Translations under genes and position numbers: made by a program
NCBI RefSeq assembly: GCF_001952855.1
Contig: NZ_LPNO01000046.1
Coordinates: forward strand, 134,847-198,846
Length of the DNA stretch: 64,000 bases
Direction of reading: 5' to 3'
Source: Pseudomonas sp. ATCC PTA-122608
GTDB taxonomy: Bacteria > Pseudomonadota > Gammaproteobacteria > Pseudomonadales > Pseudomonadaceae
Notes under the pieces: generated by a model
Told to the model about the DNA's origin: nothing
The model's database searches: none
Seen by the model: the letters and a program-made list of their open reading frames with translations, nothing else
Shown: positions 23,110 to 32,292 of the stretch, one piece after another
Layout: each line of letters starts with the position of its first letter
How positions within the stretch are numbered: the stretch's first letter is position 1

Positions 23110-24756
23110 ATGTTTAAAAAAGTAAACACTGCCCTGCTGGGGCTGGCTTTGTCGATGGGGATCACCTCCGTTCACGCGGAAGAGGCAAAGAAAGTCGATG
23201 TGCTGCTGATCGGCGGCGGCATCATGAGTGCGACCCTGGGTGTGTGGCTCAATGAGCTGCAACCGGATTGGTCGATGGAGATGGTCGAGCGCCTTGATGG
23301 CGTGGCCGAAGAAAGCTCCAACGGCTGGAACAACGCCGGTACCGGTCACTCGGCTTTGGCTGAGCTGAACTACACCCCGGAAGACAAGAACGGCAACGTT
23401 GAAATCCCGAAAGCGGTCGAGATCAACGAAGCGTTCCAGATCTCCCGTCAGTTCTGGTCCTGGCAGGTTCAGCAGGGCGTCCTGAAGAACCCGCGTTCGT
23501 TCATCAACTCCACTCCGCACATGAGCTTCGTGTGGGGCGATGACAACATCAAGTTCCTGAAGAAGCGTTACGAAGCGCTGCAAGCGAGCCCGCTGTTCGC
23601 CGGCATGCAGTACTCCGAAGACCCGGTTCAGATCAAGAAGTGGGTCCCGCTGATGATGGAAGGGCGTGACCCGAACCAGAAAATCGCGGCCACCTGGACC
23701 CCGATCGGTACGGACGTGAACTTCGGCGAGATCACCCGCCAGTTCGTCGCTCACCTGCAAACCACGCCGAAGTTCGACCTGAAACTGTCGAGCGAAGTGC
23801 AGGACATCACCAAGAACGCCGATGGCACCTGGCGTGTCAGCTACAAGAACCTGAAAGACGGCACCAAGACTGAAACCGACGCCAAGTTCGTGTTCATCGG
23901 CGCGGGCGGCGGTGCACTGCACCTGCTGCAGAAGTCGGGCATTCCTGAAGCCAAGGAATACGCGGGCTTCCCAGTTGGCGGTTCGTTCCTGGTGACCGAT
24001 AACGCAACGATTGCCGAGCAGCACCTGGCCAAGGCCTACGGTAAAGCTTCCGTTGGCGCACCGCCGATGTCGGTTCCGCACCTGGACACCCGCGTGCTGG
24101 ATGGCAAGCGCGTGATTCTGTTTGGCCCATTCGCGACCTTCTCGACCAAGTTCCTGAAAGAAGGCTCGTACCTGGACCTGCTGACCAGCACCACCACCCA
24201 CAACATCTGGCCAATGACCAAAGTGGGTATCCGCGAATACCCACTGGTCGAGTACCTCGCCGGCCAACTGATGCTGTCGGATGACGACCGCTTCAAGGCG
24301 CTGCAAGAGTACTTCCCGAACGCCAAGAAAGAAGACTGGCGCCTGTGGCAAGCCGGTCAGCGTGTGCAGATCATCAAGCGTGACGAAGAGCAGGGCGGCG
24401 TCCTGAAACTCGGTACCGAAGTGGTCAGCTCGGCTGACAACACCATTGCAGGACTGTTGGGTGCATCGCCAGGCGCGTCCACCGCGGCTCCGATCATGCT
24501 GACCGTGCTGCAGAAAGTGTTCAAGGAACAGGTTGCTTCCCCGGCGTGGCAGGAAAAGCTGCACCAGATCGTGCCTAGCTACGGCACCAAGCTGAACGAC
24601 AGCCCGGAAGCCGTTGCAAAAGAATGGGCCTACACCGCCAACATTCTGCAACTGACCCCTCCGCCAGCGATTCCGCAGTTGACTGCTCCTAAAGCCACCG
24701 AGGCTGCCAAGCCTGCGGCTGAGCCGAGCAAGCCAGCTTCTGACATCGCGCTGTAA
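23110..24756 (+). CDS. mqo: malate:quinone oxidoreductase with signal-peptide-like N terminus
   Basis: A 548-residue FAD enzyme that oxidises L-malate to oxaloacetate and passes electrons to quinone. The FAD motif is LLIGGGIMSATLGVWLNELQ near residue 36, then ERLDGVAEESSNGWNNAGTGHS; FPVGGSFLVT, GIREYPLVEYLAGQLMLSDDDR and LLGASPGASTAAPIM are also family marks. Residues 1-23 (MFKKVNTALLGLALSMGITSVHA) look like a Sec signal peptide, as in one of the two Mqo types of Pseudomonas. The C-terminal 35 residues are Ala/Pro/Lys-rich and probably unstructured. The ATG at 23110 is chosen over an in-frame GTG at 23101. Confidence 0.95.
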   Translation: MFKKVNTALLGLALSMGITSVHAEEAKKVDVLLIGGGIMSATLGVWLNELQPDWSMEMVERLDGVAEESSNGWNNAGTGHSALAELNYTPEDKNGNVEIPKAVEINEAFQISRQFWSWQVQQGVLKNPRSFINSTPHMSFVWGDDNIKFLKKRYEALQASPLFAGMQYSEDPVQIKKWVPLMMEGRDPNQKIAATWTPIGTDVNFGEITRQFVAHLQTTPKFDLKLSSEVQDITKNADGTWRVSYKNLKDGTKTETDAKFVFIGAGGGALHLLQKSGIPEAKEYAGFPVGGSFLVTDNATIAEQHLAKAYGKASVGAPPMSVPHLDTRVLDGKRVILFGPFATFSTKFLKEGSYLDLLTSTTTHNIWPMTKVGIREYPLVEYLAGQLMLSDDDRFKALQEYFPNAKKEDWRLWQAGQRVQIIKRDEEQGGVLKLGTEVVSSADNTIAGLLGASPGASTAAPIMLTVLQKVFKEQVASPAWQEKLHQIVPSYGTKLNDSPEAVAKEWAYTANILQLTPPPAIPQLTAPKATEAAKPAAEPSKPASDIAL

Positions 24757-24794
24757 GACGTTGGAGAGGTCCTGATTCAGGATCAACCCGATGT

Positions 24795-24836
24795 AAAAAA
24801 AAGCCCGCTGAACCGGTAACGGTCAGCGGGTTTTTT
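24795..24836. terminator. bidirectional terminator after mqo
   Basis: CCCGCTGA (24804-24811) pairs with TCAGCGGG (24823-24830), with eight A before and six T after, so it can end both mqo and the converging reductase gene. Confidence 0.9.
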
Positions 24837-24843
24837 GCAGGTG

Positions 24844-25497
24844 TTACCAGTGCGCGGGCAACTCGACCTGGCGCTCTGCAGCCGCCAACGCCGCCTTCAG
24901 TCCCTCTTTATCCAGAGGTATGCAGTACGCCGGCTTGGCGCGTTCAAACCGCCAGCTCTCATCCAGCCCACCGGCATCTACTGCGTCGAAGCCGATCTCG
25001 TCCAACAGGGCGATGACTTGCGCCTTGGCTGCCGGGTCATCCGCTGCGACCGGGAGCGCACGCCGGTCCGGCGCACCGCGGGTGCGGGCGTCCTGGGTCA
25101 GGTCCGGCGCCAGGATGGCATTGAACACTTTCACTACATTCGACTGCGACAGATGCTCGGCCACCAACCGGCTGGTGGTGGTTTCGAAACGGTCGAGCAC
25201 GGGAATATGGCCGTCGCGATTCGGGTAGTAGTTGTTGGCATCCATCACGGTTTTGCCTTCCAGCCACTGCGCCGGCACGCTGCGGTAATGCTCGAACGGA
25301 ATGGCCAGCAGCACTAATTCGCCAAATTGCGCCGCCTCTTGCGCGGTGCCCACTTGAACCCCACGAATGCCACTCAGCACGCTGCTCATGGACTGCGGGC
25401 CACGGGAGTTGCTCAACATCACTTCATGGCCGGCGGCCAACGCCAATTGCGCAACAGCGCGCCCGATAAAGCCTGCTCCGATGATGCCAATTTTCAT
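24844..25497 (-). CDS. NADP-dependent oxidoreductase, F420-reductase-like
   Basis: A 217-residue Rossmann protein starting MKIGIIGAGFIGRAVAQLAL, with SNSRGP after strand 2, typical of NADPH-binding members of the NADP oxidoreductase (coenzyme F420-dependent) family. LVLLAIPFEHY, VMDANNYYPNRDG and VVKVFNAILA follow the family order. Pseudomonas does not make F420, so it is more likely a plain NADPH-dependent reductase. The divergent LysR gene is its likely regulator (97 bases between them). Confidence 0.85.
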   Translation of the reverse strand: MKIGIIGAGFIGRAVAQLALAAGHEVMLSNSRGPQSMSSVLSGIRGVQVGTAQEAAQFGELVLLAIPFEHYRSVPAQWLEGKTVMDANNYYPNRDGHIPVLDRFETTTSRLVAEHLSQSNVVKVFNAILAPDLTQDARTRGAPDRRALPVAADDPAAKAQVIALLDEIGFDAVDAGGLDESWRFERAKPAYCIPLDKEGLKAALAAAERQVELPAHW

Positions 25498-25594
25498 GTC
25501 AGTGCTCCTTTGTTGAGAGAGCCGTTATGATGATTGGCTACTGAATGAGGATAAATGGCCGTTCTGGTCTGGGTGTTGTTACTGGGAGTAGTGA

Positions 25595-26491
25595 ATGATG
25601 GACCGCCTATCAAGCATGAGTGCCTTTGTGATGGCTGCCGAGTTGGGCTCCTACGCCCGCGCGGCCGAGCGCCTGGGTATGTCAGCACAGATGGTGGCCA
25701 AGCATGTAGCGGCGCTGGAGCAGCGACTGGGCGCACGCTTGCTCAACCGCACCACGCGCCGACAAAGCCTGACGGAGTTGGGGAGCGCGTACTACGAGCG
25801 TTGCAAACACATCCTGACGGAGGCAGAGGCAGCGGATTCCCTCGCGCAGATCATGAATGACACGCCGCGGGGCAAACTCAAAATCAGCGCCCCCGTGACC
25901 TTTGGCTCCTACAGCCTGATGCCGCTGGTGACCGAGTTTTTACGGGACAACCCCGAGGTCGAAATCGACCTGCACCTGACCGACCGCTTTGTCGACCTGG
26001 TGGAGGAGGGCTACGAAGTGGCGTTTCGCATCGGCCCGCTGGCGAACAGCAGCCTCACCGCAAGGCCGCTGCAGCCCTATCGCCTGGTGGTCTGCGCGTC
26101 GCCGAAGTACCTGGCCGAGCGAGGCACGCCACTCACGCCCGCAGACCTTGAACACCACGAGTGCCTGGGATACGCCTACTGGTCACGCCCGGCTGATCGC
26201 GAATGGTCGTTCTACCAAGGCTCCGTGTTGCACAAGGCGCAGGTCGCCAGCCGCCTGCACGTGAATGAAAGCCGGGCCCTGATGTCTGCCGCGCGGGATG
26301 GTTTTGGGATTGTGCTCGGGCCTGAGGATTTTTTACGTTCGGCCTTGAACAGCGGCGAACTGGTACGCCTGCTGCCGGACTTCGAGGCGCCGAGCCGGCA
26401 GATGCATCTGCTCTACACCGCGAACCGCCAGCGCACCGCCAAGCTGCGGCGATTTATCGACGCGGTGCTGCTGCGTTTCGGCCCGCCCTAA
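25595..26491 (+). CDS. LysR family transcriptional regulator
   Basis: A 298-residue regulator with the winged helix-turn-helix at 1-60 (ELGSYARAAERLGMSAQMVAKHVAALEQRLGARLL in two parts, TTRRQSLTELG) and a substrate-binding-like domain with TFGSYSLMPLVTEFL and VDLVEEGYEVAFRIG. This is the CrgA/YhjC-like group that often controls an adjacent oxidoreductase. It is divergent from the F420-reductase-like gene. Two ATG codons stand in tandem at 25595 and 25598; either may be used. Its stop overlaps the stop of the next LysR gene by four bases. Confidence 0.9.
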   Translation: MMDRLSSMSAFVMAAELGSYARAAERLGMSAQMVAKHVAALEQRLGARLLNRTTRRQSLTELGSAYYERCKHILTEAEAADSLAQIMNDTPRGKLKISAPVTFGSYSLMPLVTEFLRDNPEVEIDLHLTDRFVDLVEEGYEVAFRIGPLANSSLTARPLQPYRLVVCASPKYLAERGTPLTPADLEHHECLGYAYWSRPADREWSFYQGSVLHKAQVASRLHVNESRALMSAARDGFGIVLGPEDFLRSALNSGELVRLLPDFEAPSRQMHLLYTANRQRTAKLRRFIDAVLLRFGPP

Positions 26492-27336
26492 ACGCTGTAG
26501 CCGGATTTGACTTGTTCATACACATGCAGCGCTAACAGGTTGCTGCTATCGCAGAGCAAATACAGATGATGCACCGGCAACGGCGGCAATTCTGCCCCGG
26601 CGATCACTCGCGTCAATCCCTTGCCCATCCGGCTCTCTTCCACCAAACCCACCGCCATCCCGCTGCGGATGCAGGCTTCAACGGCCGGCGAACTCGCGCT
26701 TTCCAGCAGCACCCGATAGTAAGTGCCGTGCTCCTTCAGGGCCCGAATCGCTGCGGCGCGATAGGGGCAACCTGACAGTTGCACGGCAATCGGCAGCGGC
26801 GCCTGCGGTGGATAGCTGAAGTGTTCGGCGGCGACCCATAGCGGCTGGATTTCCCCCAGGCGCTCGCCTTGTTCCAAGGGCTGGGCGCTGACAATCAGGG
26901 CCAGGTCCAGCTGCTTGCTGCTGAACAACGTCAGCAGTTCGCCACTGGAGCGCGCTTCTACCTCCAGCTCCAACAGTGGGTTGTCGACGACCAGGCGGGG
27001 CAGAAAGTCCTGCATGAAGTCCGGGGCATATGAATCAGGTAGGCCCAGGCGGATTTTGCCCTGCATGCGTTGCGGCGTGAGCGAGGCCAGCAAGCGGTCG
27101 TGGCTCTTGAGAAACTCGGTGGTTTCACCCAGAAGTTTCTTGCCGTACATGGTCAGCTCAACCCCTTGGTTGCTGCGGCTGAACAGGCGTTGGCCGACCT
27201 GATCTTCGAGCTTTTTGATTTGCGTGGTCACCGTCGAAGCACTGCGGTGCACGTGATTGGCCGCTTCGTTAAATCGCTGAAAACGGGCAACGGCGTGGAA
27301 GGTACGCAATAGATCGATGTTCAGTTGTTTGCTCAT
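26488..27336 (-). CDS. LysR family transcriptional regulator
   Basis: A 282-residue regulator: LNIDLLRTFHAVARFQRFNEAANHV and STVTTQIKKLEDQVGQRLFSR form the DNA-binding domain; GKIRLGLPDSYAPDF and LDLALIVSAQPLEQG belong to the effector domain. It is divergent from the EamA exporter gene with 97 bases between them, so control of that gene is likely. It converges with the preceding LysR gene. Confidence 0.9.
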   Translation of the reverse strand: MSKQLNIDLLRTFHAVARFQRFNEAANHVHRSASTVTTQIKKLEDQVGQRLFSRSNQGVELTMYGKKLLGETTEFLKSHDRLLASLTPQRMQGKIRLGLPDSYAPDFMQDFLPRLVVDNPLLELEVEARSSGELLTLFSSKQLDLALIVSAQPLEQGERLGEIQPLWVAAEHFSYPPQAPLPIAVQLSGCPYRAAAIRALKEHGTYYRVLLESASSPAVEACIRSGMAVGLVEESRMGKGLTRVIAGAELPPLPVHHLYLLCDSSNLLALHVYEQVKSGYSV

Positions 27337-27433
27337 GATTCCACTTTTCAGGATTAGTGGTGCGGCTTATTCAAATATACAGAATCATGCGCGGCACTTA
27401 GCCTTTTGGTCAATCAAGCGAACCGGAGGCTCA

Positions 27434-28333
27434 ATGAAACGATCAACCATAGGGCTGCTGCTGTTACAGATGGTGTTCGTCCTGTCTTGGAGTTCGGGCT
27501 TTATCGGCGCGAAATTGGCGACCCAGAGTGACGGTATTTTCAATGTGCTGTTCTGGCGTTTTTTACTGGTGTCTTTGTGCCTGGCGCTGTTTTTGAACGT
27601 GCGACTGCTGAAGGTTTCCTGGGCGCAGATCCGCCACCACGCGGTGGTCGGTTTCCTCTCGCAGTTTCTGTATTTGACCTGTGTCTACGTGGCGATCCAG
27701 AACGGCTTGCCGCCGGGAATTGCGGCGATCATCGCGGCATTGCAGCCATTGATGACGGCGGCGCTGTCATCGGGCAGCGTGGCCGAGCGCAGTGGTGGCT
27801 GGCAATGGCTGGGGTTGATGATCGGTTTTACCGGCGTGTCGATTGTGATCGCGGGTCAATACCGCAACAGCCGGGTCGAAGTCGAGTTGGTCATGTATTT
27901 ACTGCCCCTGGTGTCGGCGCTCGGTCTGACCGTGGCCACGCTGTACGAACGCCGGTCGGCCCAGACTCAGTCCGGTGACCTCAGCCTGGCGCTGTTTATT
28001 CAGTCATTGCTGACCTTGATCGGATTTGCGGCGGCAGTGCTGTACACCGATACGCTGAGCATTCCACGGGCTCCCAATGTGTTGGTTTCCATCATTTGGC
28101 TGACGGTGTTTTCAACCTTCGTGGCTTACCTGAGTTTGTGGATGTTGCTGCGGGTCATGACAGCCACCCATGTGGCGGCATTGGTGTACCTGGAACCACC
28201 GGTGACGCTGGTGTGGGCTGCACTGATGTTTGGCGATGTGATTTATGCATCGACGTATATAGGAATCGCCGTGGTGGTGGCGGGGCTGATTTTGGTGCGT
28301 TTGAAACAACCGGCCGCAGCGTGTACATCCTGA
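27434..28333 (+). CDS. EamA/DMT family exporter
   Basis: A 299-residue inner-membrane protein with about ten helices in two EamA repeats: LLQMVFVLSWSSGFIGAKLA opens the first and LVSALGLTVATLYERRSA the second. SWSSGFIGAK and ALQPLMTAALS are typical of this family, which exports amino acids, drugs or metabolites. Substrate unknown. The ATG at 27434 follows CGGAGGCTCA, a good ribosome-binding site; an upstream in-frame start at 27317 would overlap the divergent LysR gene. Confidence 0.9.
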   Translation: MKRSTIGLLLLQMVFVLSWSSGFIGAKLATQSDGIFNVLFWRFLLVSLCLALFLNVRLLKVSWAQIRHHAVVGFLSQFLYLTCVYVAIQNGLPPGIAAIIAALQPLMTAALSSGSVAERSGGWQWLGLMIGFTGVSIVIAGQYRNSRVEVELVMYLLPLVSALGLTVATLYERRSAQTQSGDLSLALFIQSLLTLIGFAAAVLYTDTLSIPRAPNVLVSIIWLTVFSTFVAYLSLWMLLRVMTATHVAALVYLEPPVTLVWAALMFGDVIYASTYIGIAVVVAGLILVRLKQPAAACTS

Positions 28334-28489
28334 AAGGTCAGTTTTTCTTTACCTGCCGTCCGCCCGTGGGTTCAGCAATCTGACAGTTGGCACCTGTTAA
28401 AAAGTCTTATAGCCAAGCAGGAGCGCGGCTGGAACAAGGGGGCATTTTTACTGATGTAAACGCTGGGCGGTGACGCCCGAGGATTCTGT

Positions 28490-28819
28490 ATGTTGTTACG
28501 TTATGCGGCATTGGCGGCTCTGGTCGTCGCGGCTTCCGGGTGTGTAGAGGAGCGGGTCGTGCATGATCGACGACCGGTGCAGCGTGAATATGTAGAAGTC
28601 GTCGCGCCGCAACCGCCGCCGGTGCAGGTCATCGAGGTGGAGCCGGAAGGGCGACCTGGCTACCTGTGGTCGCGTGGCTACTGGCGTTGGGAAGGCGGGC
28701 GGTATGTGGCGGTGCATGGTCACTGGGAGCCGGAGCGCCCGGGTTATCGCTATGTGCATCCGCACTGGGTACAGCGCAATGACGGCTATCACTGGCAAGG
28801 CGGCGGTTGGGTTCGCTGA
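28490..28819 (+). CDS. YXWGXW-repeat lipoprotein
   Basis: A 109-residue protein with a lipoprotein signal ending VAASGC (Cys near residue 18). The mature part is Pro-rich (VVAPQPPPVQVIEVEP) and then has repeated aromatic motifs, GYLWSRGYWRWEGGRYVAVHGHW and HPHWVQRNDGYHWQGGGW, in pieces of the W-x-x-G-x-W type. Such proteins are found in the envelope; function unknown. It converges on the next small exported protein. Confidence 0.82.
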   Translation: MLLRYAALAALVVAASGCVEERVVHDRRPVQREYVEVVAPQPPPVQVIEVEPEGRPGYLWSRGYWRWEGGRYVAVHGHWEPERPGYRYVHPHWVQRNDGYHWQGGGWVR

Positions 28820-28834
28820 CCGTTTTCCATTGGC

Positions 28835-29209
28835 TTAAATCGGCTTCTTCGTACCCAGAAGCCGAACTTCCCTGAGCAGCGCCGCGCCTAACTGGCCGGT
28901 GCCGAGCTCCTTGTAACCTACGGCTTTTACATCACCGTTCTCTTCCGCCTGGATGAGGATCACCGGTGTTTCCTTCCCTGTGCCTTCGTCAACATGCATC
29001 GCGTATTGCGGGATATCCAGCTTGATCGGCGTGCCTGCCGGCTTGCCCTTCACATTGATCAGAAACGCGGCACAACCGGTGTCCACATCCTGGCTGGTAG
29101 CGGAACGACCGCTGACGAAGCAGGTGACGGGCAGGTCGGGCCAGGTGATGGATTCGGCGAGGGCGAGAGTGGGGATCAGCGTCAGGAAAAGTAGTGTGAG
29201 TTTGCGCAC
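28835..29209 (-). CDS. hypothetical exported protein
   Basis: A 124-residue protein with a signal peptide MRKLTLLFLTLIPTLALA cleaved before ES. The mature protein has two Cys about 16 residues apart (VTCFVSG, DTGCAAF) that could form a disulfide in the periplasm. I do not recognise the family. It is single, between the YXWGXW lipoprotein gene and the ridA gene. Confidence 0.7.
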   Translation of the reverse strand: MRKLTLLFLTLIPTLALAESITWPDLPVTCFVSGRSATSQDVDTGCAAFLINVKGKPAGTPIKLDIPQYAMHVDEGTGKETPVILIQAEENGDVKAVGYKELGTGQLGAALLREVRLLGTKKPI

Positions 29210-29552
29210 TTTAGTTCTTCCAGATTTGGGTCAGTCGTCATGCATATGACGTGGATAGGCCAAAGGTTACGCGAACCGTGAAAGAGAGTTCCAGCCAGCC
29301 AGGAGGATTTTGATGCCTGCTTGGCGCAGGCTTGTGTCATCTGTTCAATGCTAATCGGTTTGTCGAGGCAACGAATCAGACCTTATCAGCGCTTGAACGC
29401 TGACTGTTGTGGGTTGAGGCTCAGGTTTGTTGTTCATTGACCAGGTTCCTTGGGCAAACTTTTGGATGCGCTGAGTAGCGCCAGGCGGTAAAAAGATAGC
29501 CCAACCGCTTTCTTCCCGGCATCGAATACTGCTGCTCAAAGAGATACAACAT
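29210..29552. other. intergenic region without a supported gene
   Basis: Contains the promoters of the hypothetical exported protein gene and ridA. A 28-codon open frame on the minus strand (29438 to 29352, MNNKPEPQPTTVSVQALIRS...) has a weak ribosome-binding site and no recognised family, so it is not called. Confidence 0.4.
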
Positions 29553-29945
29553 ATGACCGACCGCCACCTCATCATCCCCACCTCCATGCACCCCATCGTC
29601 GAGCGCGCCGGCTACGTTCCTGCGGTAAAAGTCGGCAAGACGTTGTACTGCGCAGGCCAGGTCGGCCGCACGGAAAACCTGGAAGTCATCACCGACCCCG
29701 AGGCGCAGTTCATCGCAGCCTGGGAGAGCCTGCGGCTGGTATTGGAGGAGGGTGGGTGTACCTTCGAAGACGTGGTCGACATGACCACCTACCACGTGAA
29801 CCTTAGCGAACACATGGCGGTTTTCCGTGAAGTGAAAAACCGCCTGTTCCCGCGAGGGTTGTGCGCCTGGACGGTCATTGGCGTATCAGAACTGGCCAAT
29901 CCGGGCTTGCTGCTGGAGATCAAGTGCGTAGCGGTTCAGCGCTGA
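29553..29945 (+). CDS. RidA/YjgF family protein
   Basis: A 130-residue protein of the RidA superfamily, which removes reactive enamine/imine intermediates made by PLP enzymes. GKTLYCAGQVGRTENLEVI, ESLRLVLEEGGCTFEDVVDM and WTVIGVSELANPGLLLEIK follow the family order. The Arg in the usual RxxxGxPxR site is replaced by the VSELANPG pattern, so it may belong to the Rid5-7 side branch rather than to RidA itself. It stands alone, convergent with ppnN two bases away. Confidence 0.82.
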   Translation: MTDRHLIIPTSMHPIVERAGYVPAVKVGKTLYCAGQVGRTENLEVITDPEAQFIAAWESLRLVLEEGGCTFEDVVDMTTYHVNLSEHMAVFREVKNRLFPRGLCAWTVIGVSELANPGLLLEIKCVAVQR

Positions 29946-29946
29946 C

Positions 29947-31320
29947 TCACTGCACCACGCGGTAGCACGGTACATACGCCGCGCCGCCGGGCAGTTTCAT
30001 CCGGTGCTGCTCCACAAACGCCTTCAGCAACTCGTCCAGCGGCTTCATGATCGCCGGGTCGCCATGAATCTCATACGGCCCGTTCTGCTCGATCAAGCGG
30101 ATGCCCTTGTCCTTGACGTTGCCCGCCACGATCCCGGAGAACGCCCGGCGCAGGTTGGCCGCCAGTTCATGGGGCGGCAGGGCGTGGCTCAGTTGCAGGC
30201 TGGCCATGTTGGCGTGGGTCGGGTCGAACGGGCGCTGGAAGCCTTCGTCGATCTTCAGCAGCCAGTTGAAGTGGAACGCGTCGTTGCGCTCGCGGCGGAA
30301 CTGTTTGACCGCTTTTAAACCGACAGTCATCTGCCGCGCCACTTCAGCCGGGTCGTCGATGATGATCTGGTAGTGGGCCTGCGCTGCTTCACCCAAGGTT
30401 GCGCCGACGAACGCGTGCAACTGTTGCAGGTACGGCGCGGCGTGTTTCGGCCCGGTGAGGATCACCGGGAACGGCACGTCGCGGTTGTCCGGGTGCATCA
30501 GGATGCCAAGCAGGTACAGGAACTCTTCGGCGGTGCCGGCGCCGCCCGGGAAGATGATGATGCCGTGGCCGACGCGCACGAAGGCTTCCAGGCGCTTTTC
30601 GATGTCCGGCAAAATCACCAGCTCATTCACGATCGGGTTCGGCGCCTCGGCGGCGATGATCCCAGGCTCGGTCAGGCCCAGGTAGCGCCCGCCGGTAATG
30701 CGTTGCTTGGCGTGGGAAATGGTCGCGCCCTTCATCGGGCCTTTCATCACGCCGGGGCCGCAGCCGGTGCACACGTCGAGGCTGCGCAGGCCGAGTTCGT
30801 GGCCGACCTTTTTGGTGTATTTGTATTCTTCGGTATTGATCGAGTGCCCGCCCCAGCACACCACGATCTTCGGCTCGACGCCCGGGCGCAGGGTGCGAGC
30901 GTTGCGCAACAGGTGGAACACGTAGTCGGTGATGCCCTGGGAGCTGCTCAGGTCGATGCGCTGGCTGTCCAGTTCGTTTTCGGTGTAGACGATGTCGCGC
31001 AGGGCGCTGAACAGCATTTCCCGGGTGCTGGCGATCATTTCGCCATCGACGAAAGCGTCAGCGGGAGCGTTCAACAGTTCCAGGCGCACGCCACGGTCCT
31101 GCTGGTGGATACGGACTTCGAAGTCTTTATAGGCGTCGAGGATGGTCTTGGCGTTGTCGATGTGCGCGCCAGTGTTGAGGATGGCCAGGGCGCATTGACG
31201 GAAGAGGGTGTAGATGCTGCCGGTACCGGCTTCGCTCAGTTGCTGGACTTCACGTTGCGACAGCGTTTCGAGGCTGCCTTTAGGGCTTACGGAGGCATTG
31301 ATGACTTGTCTTTGGGGCAT
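29947..31320 (-). CDS. ppnN: pyrimidine/purine nucleotide 5'-monophosphate nucleosidase
   Basis: A 457-residue LOG-family enzyme (E. coli YgdH) that cleaves nucleoside monophosphates to base and ribose 5-phosphate. The core motifs are CTGCGPGVMKGPMKGA near residue 195 and FPGGAGTAEEFLYLLG near residue 265, the PGGxGTxxE motif of the Lonely-guy fold; a large N-terminal domain (1-150) marks PpnN against the short LOG proteins. MPQRQVINASVSPKGSLETL is the usual start (ATG at 31318-31320). Earlier in-frame codons up to 31437 add an Arg-rich leader and are not used. Confidence 0.94.
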   Translation of the reverse strand: MPQRQVINASVSPKGSLETLSQREVQQLSEAGTGSIYTLFRQCALAILNTGAHIDNAKTILDAYKDFEVRIHQQDRGVRLELLNAPADAFVDGEMIASTREMLFSALRDIVYTENELDSQRIDLSSSQGITDYVFHLLRNARTLRPGVEPKIVVCWGGHSINTEEYKYTKKVGHELGLRSLDVCTGCGPGVMKGPMKGATISHAKQRITGGRYLGLTEPGIIAAEAPNPIVNELVILPDIEKRLEAFVRVGHGIIIFPGGAGTAEEFLYLLGILMHPDNRDVPFPVILTGPKHAAPYLQQLHAFVGATLGEAAQAHYQIIIDDPAEVARQMTVGLKAVKQFRRERNDAFHFNWLLKIDEGFQRPFDPTHANMASLQLSHALPPHELAANLRRAFSGIVAGNVKDKGIRLIEQNGPYEIHGDPAIMKPLDELLKAFVEQHRMKLPGGAAYVPCYRVVQ

Positions 31321-31467
31321 TCTGATTCCCTGAAAGCACGGCCACCGGACCATGGAAGGCCCGTGGCTTGAGGATAGTGCGCGCCGTTTTCGGTCGCATT
31401 GGACTGGCATTTTCCCCGGCACTGGAGCCAGGCGCAAACACCGTCGCGCACCATCATGCCGCAGAAG

Positions 31468-32292
31468 TTACTGAATCAGCTTCCAGTTTTTGTAGAAAAA
31501 CCGCCGCAAGGTAAAGACGGCTCCGGCAAAAGCCGCGATCAGGCCGTTTAGCAAGGACGGCATCAGGGTTGGCCGCACGATATCGATGAACAGGCAGTAG
31601 CGCTTGGCGTCGTTCTTGTTGAAGGAAGCGTGCATCAGCGTGTCGTCGAAGATAAACAGCGGGTCATCGTGCCAGTAGTGCTTGTGCTTGCCGACCTGAA
31701 TGTACACGCCGTCGTGATGGGGCGCCGGTGCCATGTTGTAGAGCACGCGGAACATCATGCGCAGCGGGCCGAAGTGAAACGAAGTGGAACGGTTTTCGTT
31801 GAACACCGACACGCCGATGGTTTTCACGTAGGGCAGTTTTTCCCGCAGTTGCGGGATATCCAGGGTGGTCTCGATCGGGCGACCGTACCATTGGAAAAAC
31901 AGCATGCCGCGTTTTTTCTCGGCCATGCGCTCATCCAGGTACTGGATGATTTCGTCTTTGTTGGCCATGGCGTCGTCGATCACCTTTTGCAGGTCTTCGC
32001 GCCAGGCTGGCGGCAGGTCGTTCATCTTGTAAACGTGGCGATTGCGCAGGCTCAACAAATCAAACAGCGTGTTGAACGGTGCCAGCAGCCAGGTATTGCG
32101 GCCGTTGCCGACGAAGTACTTCTTGATGGTCGGGCCGTCGTACAAGCCATTGCGCAGGAAGTCATACAGCCCGCAGAACACCACCAACAGCAGAAACACG
32201 AGGGTGGTACGCGGGAAGCAATAAATGAACAGCAATACGCCAAGGACCCAGGCGGCGGACGCCAGGCGTTTGCGGATGACACTCTTACTCAT
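31468..32292 (-). CDS. lpxO: aspartyl/asparaginyl beta-hydroxylase family, LpxO-like
   Basis: A 274-residue membrane protein: an N-terminal hydrophobic segment (AAWVLGVLLFIYCFPRTTLVFLLL in two parts, residues 12-40), a cytosolic hydroxylase domain, and a C-terminal hydrophobic stretch (SLLNGLIAAFAGAVFTLRRFF). The Fe(II)/2-oxoglutarate site has HYWHDDPLFIFDDTLMHASF with two His and an Asp, and RYCLFIDIVRP at the end. This layout is that of LpxO, which 2-hydroxylates a lipid A acyl chain. The protein is a little shorter than Salmonella LpxO, so the lipid A role is likely but not certain. An alternative ATG lies at 32305-32307. Confidence 0.72.
   Translation of the reverse strand: MSKSVIRKRLASAAWVLGVLLFIYCFPRTTLVFLLLVVFCGLYDFLRNGLYDGPTIKKYFVGNGRNTWLLAPFNTLFDLLSLRNRHVYKMNDLPPAWREDLQKVIDDAMANKDEIIQYLDERMAEKKRGMLFFQWYGRPIETTLDIPQLREKLPYVKTIGVSVFNENRSTSFHFGPLRMMFRVLYNMAPAPHHDGVYIQVGKHKHYWHDDPLFIFDDTLMHASFNKNDAKRYCLFIDIVRPTLMPSLLNGLIAAFAGAVFTLRRFFYKNWKLIQ

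Noticed and set aside
23104..24786. Long open frame antisense to mqo (about 560 codons)
   Set aside because: Mirror of a GC-rich gene; His/Arg/Gln-rich, no family features, while mqo on the other strand is certain.
29352..29438. 28-codon frame MNNKPEPQPTTVSVQALIRS... on the minus strand, possibly continuing in another frame
   Set aside because: Weak ribosome-binding site, no family and no clear frameshift partner; could be the remnant of a small gene but I cannot support it.
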